Shown piece by piece: positions 45,171 through 59,300 of a DNA stretch of 64,000 nt. Every line of letters starts with the position of its first letter. Position 1 is the stretch's first letter. A program made the translations under genes and the position numbers. Location of the stretch: assembly GCF_001522545.3 (NCBI RefSeq), contig NC_031783.1:4028532-4092531 (forward strand). The letters are read 5' to 3'. Under the pieces are notes generated by a model, which was not told the origin of the DNA, did not search any database, and saw only the letters and a program-made list of their open reading frames with translations. The stretch is from Parus major (taxonomy: Eukaryota > Chordata > Aves > Passeriformes > Paridae).

Positions 45171-47577
45171 TAGTTTTCAGAATTTATCAGGGTTCTGGAT
45201 GTTACTGGGACTCTGTCTTGCTCCTGCAAACTGCTGAGCCAAGCTGCCAGGAGCAGAATTGAAGCTCCTTCTGCTGAAATCGGGGCAGAGTGGAAGGAAC
45301 ACAGAACTGGCTGAAAAGAAGGCTGGGTGTAGAGGTGGGGTGAAAAATACATAAGTAGGCTTGGAGCTGGTAAGGGCTCAGAACATCAGTAAAAAAAGAA
45401 GTTTTCCTGAAGGTCAGGTGTCTCTTTTTGGGTGGATTTGAGAGTACTTTGCTCAGCTAAAGTTACTGACAAGGAAGAAGGGTCGTAGGGAAAGCAACTT
45501 TATCAACACTAGAGGCAGGCAGAAAGAAAGGGGCTTTCTACTGTAGAATATTTCATATCTGTCTTCCTAGTATCTTCATTTACTGTTTGTATATTTTTCT
45601 CAGTACATCTTGCATTATGGAGCCCCATTGCTTAGCATTAGTTATCAGTAAAATAAAATTTCAGTTGCTAGATATGATAATACCTAATAAAATTGGTTGT
45701 ACTCTTTAAAGTGTGCTGTGACTGAGTAAAATATGAGCTGTGCATGCAGCTTCAGTCTGCTTGCCTAGCTTGACATCAGGGTTGTGTTTCACTTGACAGA
45801 TGTCTGTAATTACTAATATTTTTCATAGTTTTGTGTATTTCATAAGTCATCTACAAGATCAACTTAGAGGGCAAATTTATCTGGTAATCTTTTAAATTTC
45901 AAATGGCAGTGTTAAAATTTCTTTAAGTGCCTTGTACATACATATATGCATATGTCTATTTGTACAGAAGTTATCTGTATCATTTTTACATTTAAAAATA
46001 ACTGCATATGTGTATATATAGTGTAAAATAAACATATATTTTATAGAATTCTTTACACTAAGTTTGCTCACTGATACTCTTTTTCTGTTTTTTTGTTGTA
46101 ATTATTGTGTCAACCTATAAATAATGCTTATAACTAGGTTATTTTGAAATAAATGAGATTTTTACTTTTTTTTTTTTTAGGCACATCTTATTTTTATCAG
46201 TGACTTTTCATTTTGCATTAGCTTGCATGTTTATGGGATTTACATGAATTGGCATGTAAGGAACACCAGTTCAACAGACTCATACGTATCCTTCCTGAAT
46301 AATGCAATGAGCTAAATGTATTTGAAAATTTATGTGGTTTCATACTGGTAAATGAGATGTATTTGTGGACCATGTTGCTCATATAGAAGCTATGTTTAAT
46401 TATAAATTTATAATAAATACATCTCTGGTCAAAAGATGTGCAGGTAGTATAAATATTTTATGGAAGTGCCAAAAACAGAACATTGTTGAGGTGATAAAAA
46501 ATCACTCTGAATTTTTTTGAAAGAGCTGTTAGACCACAAACTCCATGTCAGTTTGGTCTTCAGCTGTAGTAGCACAATATTTTGACAAGGGACAACATTT
46601 TCTCCAGTCCAAAGACCGGATGTTTCACTTTTGTGCTTACAGCTCAGCTGAAGTTATTCCCCTTGAGGACCTGACCTCAAGTGCTAAATCAGCCAGTTCT
46701 ATCTTTTGCTAGGGGAAGATGATGCCAGTGTAACCCATGCACTCACAGCAGCAGTTTGACATATTTGATGAGCTCTCACTCACGAGACATCTCCACATCC
46801 TGCAGTGCTCAGCCAGGTGGAGCAGGCACTACATAGTGATCAGTGAGTAAAGAGTCCTACACTACACTGAGCTCTCTCTCCAGTACTTTCCAGAGCTGTG
46901 GTGAGTGGCTGGTGCTGCTGGGGTGTGGGTAGAGTGTTAGGAAATCTTCCTCATTGATTAATCCAACAAAATGCTTTCTCTGTTTGTTGTATTCTTCTCC
47001 TATCCTCCCATATGTTCTGACAGTTTCATCCTGAAGTGGCCACCTAACAGAGACATCTTTATTCTAATATGTATTGTAGCCTGTTGTAAAATGGCAAAAA
47101 AAACAAAAAAAAAAACCTAAAGGAACTCCAGTGTAGTAATTAAAAAATATTTTGTTTTTAATTATTGCTGACCATGATAATAGAGAGGTATTTAGAATGA
47201 AAATTAGCCCAAGTGAGAAAATAGCTCTCCAGGCATAACATATGGGTATGAAAAAAAGCTGAAAAGAATATTCTCCAACTATTCAAGCAGTCTTTGCAAG
47301 TGTAATCACAGACCCTGATAGTAAATGATAGATATTTATTCTGTTTATTTCTTGTTACTAGAGAAATTCTTAAATTGTAGTACTTAAAAACAAAGGCTGC
47401 AAAACCAGTCCACTGCTCTTACTGAAAAAAACTACTCTGTAACAAAGTTAAACATTTAAGAACTGCTGGTTTGGTGTGAACAGGCCCTACAGCCTAATTT
47501 AAAATCTAAGTTATTGATCTGGTGCTTCTGTGCTTGATGCCCCACATTACTTTGTTTCCAAGGTACTACTAAATACA
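45171..47577 (+). other. Intronic stretch, no recognisable gene
   Basis: AT-rich with TA/CA-type simple words near 45.94-46.04 kb ('tacatacatatatgcatatg'). No exon or transposon was recognised. Confidence 0.45.
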
Positions 47578-47649
47578 AATATATATAAATATAATATATA
47601 AAGATATATTTTTTATATATATATATATATATAAATATATATAAATATC
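47578..47649. repeat. (TA)n-rich microsatellite
   Basis: An interrupted TA repeat of about 70 bp including an uninterrupted run of TA units. The isoleucine/tyrosine-rich minus-strand frame across it is an artefact of the repeat. Confidence 0.92.
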
Positions 47650-50600
47650 TGCAAAGCCCCTGTGATGGATCCTCTATCCCAAACTCAAGCACACACCAGT
47701 GGGAGACCCAAGACTTACAGGTCCATGTCCTGTCTCAGACAGTGCTGCTGGGTGATGGCAGGTGGACCCAAAGTGGAATAGATGCAGGGAGAGGCTGGGA
47801 AGGGGAACAAATGGAGATCTGATCATGCTGGAAAAGAGCTGAACAAGGTTAGTGAAGCCAAGGAAAGCACTGAGAAATGGGTGTTGTTCTATCTGTGGCT
47901 ACTTGGGAGTAAAGGACAGACATGGAAGGTGTTTTTAGCTAAAGAGGTACATGCTGGCCATAATAATTTACAGAGACGTGTAAAAGAACCTTTAAATAGT
48001 CACATCAGGGAGTTTCTGAAACAGGATTCCAGTTTGAGCAAGGGCCAGGGGAGGTCAAACACTTATCAAATTTTGAGAAGGAATTTCTACCCTTAAGAAA
48101 AATGACATCATGTGGCTTCCTAGCAGGTGACTCAACTCCCTGACTCAGGAGTTATCTTCCAGCTCTGCTTTCTTTCCAAGAAAAGTCAAAGTCACAGATG
48201 CTCTGGCATTCTCAACTGCCAAAATCCCTGTGGTTGATGGGATTAACCAGCTAAATATGTCCGTGAAAAATAAGAAATCTGTTTTTCAGCAACGTTCAGT
48301 AATTCACATTACTACTATATTTGGTGCTGGTGCTGCTTCTCCTGAACCTTGTGTTTTCTGGGGTTCTGTGTAAATTTATATGATAAAGGAATTATAGTTT
48401 GTGTACTATTTAAAAAAAAAAAGTGCATACTGCTCAAAGTTACCTATTTCAGGGGAGGGTTTATTGGAAATGCAGCTCACACAATGTATGATGAGGTGGA
48501 AAAAAATAGCAGAAGTGACCTGAGTGCGTGAAGCCCACGTGCTTGCCATTTTTCCATTTTCTTAAGCATTTATGGACAATTGAACTTACACAATGTGCAG
48601 CAAATAGGTAGTTTCCACATCTTTCTGTGCGTCCTGTCAAACTTGTATATTTTTAAAATTATTAATAGTAAGTGCAGAGAAAGAAAAAAAATTAAATGTG
48701 TTGAATTTATACCAAATGTCAGGAGTAGTAACTACACTGTGGCTCAAGACAATTCTGCTGCTTGCAGAATCAACTCCTTAATTACGTTTTTCTTTTATAA
48801 AATCTGACTCATAATTTCACTTTTCAAGAACTCATATTTTGTGTAAAATTTAATTGCAGAGGTAAAAATCTCAGTGAAGGGAAGCCTCAATGCTGCTTTT
48901 TGGGGTGGAGATAAATCTTGTACAGCTGTGTGTTTACTCTTTCATGCATGCATCAGTAAAATAATACAGTTTGCAAAGATTAGCAGTAGCACAGTACCTG
49001 CACTAAAAATTAAACAACTTTAGGCCAAATAGATCTCTTATGGTTCTGTGCATTCAGGCATTGTCATCACTGCCATGGGAAATAAATTAGGATAAGATCC
49101 AGCTTTGTTCTGCTCCATCTTTAAGGTTCTGTGGCACCACACCTTGCTAATATTCCTTCATTAGAAAGTTTCTAGTGAGTAAGGACTCTGGGACTTCACA
49201 CTGTGTAAATATGTGCTCATAAACTTAAGAGTTTGATATTGAGGGTGCTAAAGTTTCTCTTTTATGCCAGATCCTCTCCCTATTCCATTTTACATATTAT
49301 TATTACATATATCCAGTTGTCTGTCTATAACTGCTGCTGTTCCAGCTGCATTAACTTATTCTTTCTTATGTATTCTCTTTATATTTTAATTGAGGATTGT
49401 CATTAAACAAAAAGAAAATTGTCCTTTCTGGGCCAGGTAGCAGTACTTTTATTCCACCTATTTCAACAGATTTAAACCTTTCATGACACTCTTAAATAAT
49501 CATTGTATTTTTCTGTTTTGCCTTTTGGAGTATTTATTTGTGCTAAGCAATCAGCTAAATAAGCATTTTGAACTTTCCCTGAAGTTACTTAGTGCAGTGC
49601 CAATATCCACCTTGATGGTTGATAAGAACATAAAGAATTCTATCCATGTTTTCATTATTATATCAGGATATATGTTTATTTTACAAGTGAGGTGAGGAGT
49701 CATTTGCAGTGTGCATGTATCAATATTTATTGATATTATTTATTGTAGGCATACAAACAAAAGGTTGAAATAAAGGTGGGAGAATATGCTGGGATTAATT
49801 TTTGCTCTCTTTCTGGCCTTTTTAAATAAAGAAAACATGCTGGTGTTTGGATGATTCTGTTATATCAGTTAATTTCTACCACTTTAGTGACTTAATTTAA
49901 GAAGGATGAAAGGATGAGTAGTAAGGAAAGATTACAAAAAAACCAAAAAATCAGATTTAGTAGCAAGCAGTTTGGTCTGTGGTTATCTTAGCTGAATGTT
50001 ACATGCTGATAGAACACAGCACTGTGGATAAGAAATAGCCTTGAATATTTTGCTCACTCACTGCCTCCCTGCAGCTGAGTCTTTCTGCAGGAAATACTCT
50101 GCCAGCCACGTTCTTACAGTGTCACCTTTGAACTGTTGTGCCTGGGTGCTCTTTCTGCAGCTCAGGACACTTAGAGTCTAGTGATATGTGGGATAATTCA
50201 CATTTCTGGATTTTAGCAGCATTTAATTGAGCACTATTGGGTTTCTGCATAAATATGTGTGAAATGATTGTTCATTTCTGTTCCCAACCTTTTGATTAAT
50301 CAACTTTCCCTTGGGCAGTCGTGCAGAATTTGCCATGTTGTGCAGCAGCCAAGCAAGCATTTAAGATTTTCATTGTTAAGCTCAGCTAAAGTACAAATTC
50401 AGATTTTAGTAAATGGTTTTTTGAATAAATAAGCATGTAACATTATCCTCTGTGATATCACTTTTTTCTTTGTTTGAGAAATATATCCCTGGATAGAAAG
50501 GGCTGCTCAGGCCATTCAAGTTTTTTATAACATAAGACACATTAAAGTAGAATGAAGTAATCTCTCCTAGCAGAGGAGCAGAGTGACCTTTTAGCCATAT

Positions 50601-51447
50601 AAAGTTTGATCAGGTGCCTGGATGAACACATGAATAGAAATAATGCTGGGCTGGTGTGGCATCTCTGGAGAGCTGGTTAAGAACACACCGAGGGCTCAGT
50701 AAAATGCCTGTTGCAGAGAGAGTTGGATATCATACAACACATGTTGGACACCTTTATAGTGCTAGTGTAATGCAGTGCATTAGAAATTAATTTATAAAGG
50801 CATTTATTACATTTTTTTTGTGATTGAGAAGTTAGAATGTGAGATAGGATTACAAAGGATCTCAGAAAAGGAGGTGCAATTAATTTAAAATCCAGGAGAA
50901 CTCCACTGAGACAGTTCTGAGTGAAGGATCACACAGCAGCTTTCAGCATGACAGTGCCTCTTTCTTATACCAACTTAATTTAGCATTATTACATGAGAAA
51001 ATAATATATTGATATTTTTTATCAAATGCCCTTTCATCTCCAACTACAGTTTTGGGTTTTTTTTTTGCCAGTGACACCTGCAATCCATAATTTATTTATT
51101 CTTTTTTTATAAAACTGATACTGGATTTGAAAACTGCTATCTATAAATTCCCATGCTCTCATTAACTGTGTTGTCTAATTGAAGAACCAAATATTGGAGA
51201 ACTCAAGAATGGCACTGTAGCTGTAATCACTGCCACAATGCTTTTAAACTCAGTGCAAACTAAATGATTACTCACAGAAAATATTAGTACAGAGAAAATA
51301 CAGCGTGGGCAAATGTTATGCTGCTTTCCCTGAAGTATTCAGGTGACCTTATTATCTACCAACATGAAAAACTGCTGTTGGGAAAAGAAGGTCATTCAGA
51401 CATCAAGGAAAAATCAGTCCTTGTCCTTTGCCATAGAGACTCCCAAG
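47650..51447 (+). other. Intronic stretch, no recognisable gene
   Basis: A 104-codon frame at 47782-48096 (+) is the longest. It is lysine/glutamate-rich without a recognisable domain. No repeat family was recognised elsewhere. Confidence 0.45.
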
Positions 51448-51514
51448 TATATATGAGATATATATAGGTATATATCATATATATAGATATACATATACAT
51501 ATATATATATATAT
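51448..51514. repeat. (TA)n-rich microsatellite
   Basis: TA/GATA-type interrupted repeat ending in an uninterrupted run of about nine TA units just before 'cagctgctcc'. Confidence 0.92.
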
Positions 51515-53230
51515 CAGCTGCTCCAGAGAGGAATCCCACAACTGACTTGCTGTGTGTGATATGTAGATAAAATCCTCATAGATTTGCATTCCTGGGGATA
51601 GAAATAATTAGGTAGTTACACAGTAAGGTGATAATCAAAGCCATTTTTTGTAAAATAAAGCCTGATTTGTCAACAGAACCTGTTATTAATAGGGAATTTC
51701 ACGTCTACATAAACTTGTTGGAATATTCCATAGAGTTGCAGATGGGAAATGAAGCTGTTTATTGATCAGAACTGATTTTCCCCCTGGAGCCCGTGCCCTA
51801 ACTGCAAAGTACAAGTGCTGACTGCCACACTCTGCTGATTGCAGATTTTTCTGACAGCCAGGACCTGACTCTTCCCTAATCCATGTAGCTGCATTGTAGG
51901 AATTACAAAGCTTGTGTGACAGACCTGTTCTGTATTCCAAGAGCTGCAACACACCTGTCATCAGATAGAAGTGAGAATGCCCAAGTCATCACTTTAGTTG
52001 GGAAGCAGAACAGATGATTGAAATTATTTCTTACTGCTAACTAATTCCCCTTTTAGCAGAGATAAGCTGCTTTGTTCAGCTGTAAATGAAACATTAGGGT
52101 ATTAGCTGTCAAGGCAGAAGTATTGGAGGAGCTAAGATTTTATCAGCAGTGGTAACATTCTGGGCAATAAATTGTTTTGTTGGGCAGAATACTATTCTCC
52201 AGAGGTACAGAGAAACAAAGCTCATTAAGGTAAATGCTTAAAGCACCGCAAAAAAGCAAAGACAAAGGCTTATTACCTTTGTTTTGGGGATAGATAAAAC
52301 ATTTGCACTTTTTCATCTCTCTGTAGCAGTGAAGAATTATGTGGTACTGTTATTAAAAAGATGCATTTGTAGGCTTGTAGAATGCTTTCTGAATATATCC
52401 AAGGGACAAATAGATTCCTGAAATATCAACAGAGAGCTGTAGTAAGTGATGGCTTTTTGGAAATTGTTTTGTTTCCCTCTGGGTAAAATTAGGTATCTGT
52501 ACATTGTCCTGTACTTAGCATTCATCAGATTAATAGACTTGCATTATTAAATCAATGTTAGAAATGGAGAAGCAGAAATGTTGGAGTTGTACTGAATATT
52601 TTTACCAGTATTTGTACCTAAATTAAATTCATAAGGGTTTATGGCATGAAGCATTAGGATGATGGGAGGAGAGGAACTCTTGATGGTAAGAGACTGCAGC
52701 TAAAGAAAAATATTTGGAATGCTAGGGAGGAATTAGAGCTCTGTAAACCAAGGATGGACATAAACTTGCTATCAGAAACAGTTAAAGAGAAGTAAAATAG
52801 GTCGAAGGAATTTCTGTTTGTGAGCTAAAAAGCCTGCAAGTAGCCAGAGGCAGACACTGTTTTCCATCATTGCTTGTTTGAAGTAGCATTTTAGAAAACT
52901 GTAAAATAGAAGTTTCATACATAACACAAAGAACAAAGACATGTAGCTGCAAAATTGCATGGAAGATTCTGTTAACAGCTGACATAAATGTCTTCAGAAT
53001 TTTCTCTATGCAGCATTGAGGACTTGGAAACACTGAAGAGAGCTTTGCACTCCATCCTGTTACCTACAAAGGAGTCAGGAAAAGATGCTTTAGGAAGAAC
53101 CAAGTAAAAATTAGAAGACAGCTGACCAGAGCATGGGTTATTTATTTATAGCCTTTCTGTAGACAGGAAATCCTACACAGATAAAAACCAAAATTCTGAA
53201 TTCTGCTAGTTTGTTTTATGTATTACAGAA

Positions 53231-53305
53231 ATATATATTCTAGTAATATATCTATATATTATAATATATATAATGTAATATTATATATTCTATATATATC
53301 TATGT
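53231..53305. repeat. AT-rich imperfect repeat with hairpin potential
   Basis: Interleaved 'atatattcta', 'tctatatatt' and 'aatatatata' words, largely self-complementary. The stretch could extrude as a cruciform. Confidence 0.88.
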
Positions 53306-56300
53306 ATTACTCATATTTTCTATTGTGTATAGGCAGTGTTGTTTAAATATGGCTGTCACTGGGTCATTGTCCAGTGATGGACAAATCTGAATAATCAGCT
53401 TGATTTTGAGGGGATAAGTACAATAATAGTCAGCTTTGTTATTGGCTAAGACTGAAATAAATGAAGTTTTTGTTTCCTCATTTGGGGTGATTGAGCTCAT
53501 CTGACAAAGAGGTTTGGTGAAGGGGGATTCTGTGATGCTTTAATTTAATTAAATTTATATTGTTGCTTCTAAAGACTATTCATACTTTATGCAAGTGTTT
53601 TATATGCACTCCCAACTGTAAAAGGAGATAATCTCGATTTTAAAATTCCAGTTTAATCTGAGGAGTTTCCATGTGAAGAACATGACTCTCCTGTATGCTG
53701 GCTTGTCCCTCGTTCAGTCCCAGCTGCACCACAGCCACCTGGAGCAGCAGGAACCTTTAGGCTCTTGTTTTACTCCAAGTCCTGCATCAAATCCCAGGCA
53801 GGCTGCCTGGATTGCAGGATTTTCCTCATCTGGAAATGCTGCCAAGGCAGAACTCTTGTGCACTTCCTGAATGGGAGCACGAGAAGTTCCAAAGGTAAAC
53901 TCAGAACACCAAAATATCAGAGCTTCTAGTAAAATCTTTACTCTGCTTTCTTTCTCTTTGGGGAAATGTTTTCTTGGCTGTCTCAGGAGCTGAATGCCAG
54001 GATTACACACAAGGCCTTTATTTCAGATGATGCATCCTTCAGAACAGCCAGTCTGCAGCAATTTAAGTCATCTTTGCAAATGTTGATTTCACCCTATACT
54101 TTTTTCCTTTACTTGTGACATAGGATTTATAAAGAGAACATACAGTGTAAGTGTAGTAGGTTATTTCCAGTTTTATTAAAAGAAGACTGGAATATTTCCC
54201 ATTATGGACTCATCCCCAGGGTACTCTCTCATAGTTATCCATAAGCTAAAACTCCCCAGATTTTCAGCTACCATGATCAGCAAATGAATGAGAACTGGAC
54301 TTTGATCTCCTAAATTCCATGGATTGACTTTGAGGTGCTACAGATCACAGCACCCCACTGGAATTCATCCCAGCTGAGCTGTGGTAAACATCCAGAGTTA
54401 ATGGGAGACCTTGGAGACCCCACAGGGATCAGATCCAGTCACTTGCAGTGGTTGAGCAGGGTGGTGTTTCTGTATTTTATAACCCATTTTCCCAAGCTCT
54501 CAGAGTTCTTGCCAGCATTGCAAAAGGCTGTTGGGAAGATGAGTTCATAAAGCTCTTGTGGAGAGGCCAGTCATGAGCTGATTACTTGAAGTGCTTTAAG
54601 TAATTTGGGTTTGGAGGATATCAGTTATGGTTCTATTCTGTTGTTTTATATTAACAAAAAGATCAACCTAGACAAAAACCATAGTCCTGATTCCAAAAGA
54701 TAAGGCAGAAAGGTCTACTCTAATTTTTAATTGGTATTCTGAAGTAATTTTAATCATGCTTTCATCTTGTTTCAGAGCATAAATTTAGTTTTAAATACAC
54801 ACTTATTTTGGAGTAATGATGGACAATTACTGAAATATTCAGAGACCTGGAATAATTTGTGTATTTACAAGTGGATTTTTTTATTTGATATCCAGTTAAG
54901 CTTTGGGTATGTTACTGCCATGAATCACCAGGAGAAAAAAAAATATTAAAAAATAACCCAAACAACAGAAATAAAAGAAAATGTTGAAATATTTCTTTGT
55001 TCTTGTCTACTTTAGGAGCTCATGGAGAAGCTTAAAGTGGCTAGAGCTCTGAAAAAATACCAAAGTTTGCTGTTGTTGTTAAAGTGGAAGAGAAGTTTTC
55101 TGCAGTGCATCAGAAATGTCAGGCTAACAGGGTACAAGGTGCTGATCTGAGAGAAACTTCAGCAGGCTCACTTTGTACTGACAGCTCTAACCCAAATCCA
55201 GCCTTCCCTTCCTGTGCCACTCTGACTTTATGCAAGATCAGGGATTTCTGTCTCCTCTCAGCTTTGTTCAAGCCAGCACAAGCCCCAGTGATCCGTGTGT
55301 TTATTGGGCAGGACACTGACTGTGGCTGATTTGCAGAGATTTGTGCTGCAGATAATCCATCCACTTAGTCCAGCTGTAAGGCACGTGCTTAAAGAAAGGT
55401 GTGCTTTGGGTGTTTGTGAAATGAGAATCTCAAACATATCTCATATATAGATCTATCCTGGCCACATTGCAGCATCTTTATTTTACAATTCCTGTAGCTG
55501 TGCTGATTTTTGACATTGCTCAGAATCAATTAAAACTAATGTGAGTGCAGTGTAGAGTTTTGGCACTTGGCTGTGCTGGAAAGGGTTGTGGTACAAGACT
55601 AGAATCTTCTGTTTAGGACATCAGTGTGGCTGTCTTCTGTTTCAGCAGCAAGAAATGGAGACATAAAAGTTAGAAAAATTAGACACTTGTCAGAAAAGTT
55701 GTGGAAGTGGCAGAGACTTCGATGGTCTCTTCACCAGTCAGTGAAGGGTTTATGCTGTGCTGTGTGAAATTGCTTATTGCAGTATTTACTGGGGAAGTGT
55801 TGAGTGTTTTATATCCCCTGACCCCCATGTTTTCATCTGTGTAAAGTAAGTTTTTCATGTCACAGCAGCAGTGATGGCTGAAGAAAGCAGGAGTGGTACT
55901 TAGCTGAGAAATCCCACTTGGGCTGCTGCTGGGCCCAGCAATTGCAGATTGTTCCTGGCTCTCACAGGTTTGGTACTCTGGAACCCACTGGATGACTTTC
56001 CACGCCTTGGAAGGATTTTTTTCAAGTCCTCTCTAGTTCTCTGTATTCTTTATTCATTTGGATTCTTTGCATGATTTTCATTTCAGTGAAAGCATTGTCA
56101 TTTTTTGTGTGTCAGTGGTTTATTTTTTAATTTGTACTGTGGTTCAGAGTCCTCACTTGGCTAGCCAGGAGAGAGAATAATGGAGGGGTAGTACTAAAAA
56201 AACTGTGATGTTGTTCTGTTCCTATGGCTTCTGGATAAATCCCTGAATTACTGTATTGAAGTTCCTTGAAATTTTACAGTCTTTGCTGACAGGAAAACTA

Positions 56301-59300
56301 GGAGAATCTATCAGCAGTGCACAGTGGATGGGCCACATTCCTCAAATAATCCAGTCAATTAAAAATTGATTTTTGTTCTAGGCAGCATGGTGGTAATGTA
56401 GTGGGGAGACAGTGTATGCATTACCAACAGAGCTCACATCAGTTAAGTGATATTTAGGTGATCTTCTGTCATGGGAGAAAGCAGTGCAGTTGATGATCTT
56501 TACTACTGAAGAAGCTAAATTGAAGTGTCAGATACCAGAATTGCATTTTATTTCTAATATGTTGGCCTGCCAGCCTGGGAGAAGCTATGTGAAGTCTGTG
56601 AATACAAAGGGACAAAAGTGCTAAATCTAGCAGAAACTGAATGGTTTGGGGAAGATACTATAACATGGCTTTTAGAGCCTTTAAATGCATTTAAAGGGAT
56701 TGAATCTTGAACTCCAGTTCCTGGACCTTTTGTCTACTACCTTTCTCCCTTTTCCTGGCAGCAGCTCTGAAGTAAATGAAAGATTTGGATGGTCTAAATT
56801 TCAACAGTCTTGTTTATTTTTATTATTTTTTAAATACCCCTTAAAGTAGTTCAAGTGAGAACAAAAAAAAAAAAAAAAAAAGGCCCAAATCTATTAATTG
56901 AAAAATGTATTTCCCTCAGATGTGTACAATTTGGAGGTGCAGAATTTAAAGAGGTATCTTTCTGCTCTCAGAGATGTGGAAACGTGCAGTCATGAAGATT
57001 GGGCTCTGTCTTCAGCACACGCTGTGAGTCTGCAGTCTGAGACACAAAGCTGAAATCAGTCTGCTCTTGTCTCGAGTCATTAAAGCATCTATTACTAAAG
57101 ACAGCTTCTCAGATTTTCCAACAGAATAGAAAACATGCAGGAAGTTTTATTTCAGGTTCCTGGCAACCACAGGATGCTGAAGTCACATCTGCTCTTGGTT
57201 ATGAAACATCAAAACTTGACACTAAAGGTGTAACTTAGGTGATTTTTTTGATTTTTTTTTTAACATGATACAGACTTTTCCCTTCCTTTTCTTTCCAAAG
57301 CAGCTGTAGGATGTCCTGGTGCATCTGTGCTTCACCTAAAAGGTGGCTGCATTTCAGTGGCAGGTGAAGTGATCCCTTTACTCTTCTCCAGACCTCTTGG
57401 ATGTTCAGTTCTTTAATTACTGCCAAATGCTTTCTAGTGCTCAGGTGAAAGGCGTTGGAGAAATTGAAAGCAGGCTTGTTCTTTATAGTTTAGGTCCTAA
57501 TTTAAAGTTTAGATCCTTCTCTTTAAATGGATAGTGTTACTTCTATGCTTAATTGCTTTATATGTAAACACTTTGTCATGGTGATATTTTAGTAATTGAC
57601 ATGCACCTCATCTTGGTTTAGCTTTCATCCTGCAGCATTACATCTGTTTGTAAAATGAATGTATCAGAGACAGGCTGGAACGATGGGCAGTGATCTGTGA
57701 GCTGTTTCACATCTGTAAAGTGATCCCACGCTCTGTTTCTGAACACTGCTTGACAAAAATGTTTGACATCTCACAGCCAATTTGCAAAGGAGATAGTGCA
57801 TTCCCAAACATAAGAATCTAAAATTGTTTTCAATAGGAGATTGTACCAAAAAAACCACCCCAAACAGTTGGCCATCAGTACAATTATTTCTTAGCATCAT
57901 GTTTAATTTTAACCTAGGTTTTAATGAGCTGAAAGTCTTCCATAAAAGATAATTTCACCTATGTCAGTAGATTTCTTCATTAATTTATTACTAGGCTGTA
58001 TAAAGAGAAAATAAATCACAAATTCTCTATAAATGTTATTCTTGGGGTAAAAGGCACCTGGGTTTTAGTGCTTTGATAGGGGAAGGAAGATAAAGAAAAA
58101 CAAGAAATATATTCCTGGGCCTCAGAACTCTTCAGCATGATTTGAATACAAGTGGCTGACTGTGATAAGTATGTTTGGCTCCCTTCTGTTAATTACAGTA
58201 TTTCTAATGAGACTAATTTGACAGGCCCTGTGTCATGTTATGCTGAATACTGGCAGTACTATCACTTGGATAGTAGGAGAAGCCTCCACCCCACCACATG
58301 CATAGTTTTTGATGGATTATAATTTCAGAAGGTCTGTGCCACAAGCAGATACTTGTTCTGTCCAGTTGGAATCACTCTGTCTGTTAATGACTAAATGCAC
58401 AAACTTTTCCCAGGTATTGACAGAGAAAGTACAAAATGGGGTCAGACACTTTCTCTTAAAATGTCTTTTTAAACCATGTTCCTTATTTTATTGTGTTTTT
58501 TTGTGTAGAGATGATAGCCCTCGATCTGTTGCTGTGAGTGACAGTTCAGTTATTGTAAACATGAAATCTGCTCTTTCCTCTGGGTTAAGTAGAAAGCATT
58601 TTTATTTGTTGTTCTTTTTTCCTTATAATAGTGCAAAACAAGCTGCCTATTAATCTCAAATTCAAACCTAGATATTGTAATTATAGAAATATGAAATTTG
58701 ATATTATGAAAATACCCACTGATGTTTTGTGAAACCCAAGAAACTGTTTCCTCTTACCTTGAAGTTTGCATTGTGTGAACAATTTAAGTAACTTCTCTGG
58801 AAGCATTCAGACAAAAAGTCCAAGAGTTGCTGTAACTTTTCTTTTACAGTATTATTGTAGTTTTATCCAAACTCCACCAGGTGTTGCCAAAGAACATACA
58901 GCCAAGGCAAAGTTTACAGCTGAAGTGGAAGTTGCTCAGAACAAGTGTGTACATTTCCATGAGCACAGCCATGAAAACCTTCTTCTGAAGCAGGAGCACC
59001 TTCCCTACAGATTTAGGAGCATTCCTTTTTTCCTTGTAACTGAACATCAGGAATCAAACAATTTGGTATGGAGTTGCATTGGTTATGTGGCTATCACATT
59101 CTTAAAATTCTTTTTTTCTTATGGAAGGAAGCTATTCACTTACAGGCTATAGGTGAATAATTTGCTGGTTTAACCATTAGTTGCAGACTGCTGTAAATAT
59201 TCCACTATGTTGCTGTTTTAATTTTGGGTGATGGGGTGTCCTTTTAGTCAGATCTTCAGATTACTAACATTTAGTGTATTTGGTGGTTTGGGGATTTTTT

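Noticed and set aside
47782..48096. 104-codon + frame rich in Lys/Glu
   Set aside because: Considered as a decayed retroelement ORF, but no reverse transcriptase, gag or transposase motif is visible.
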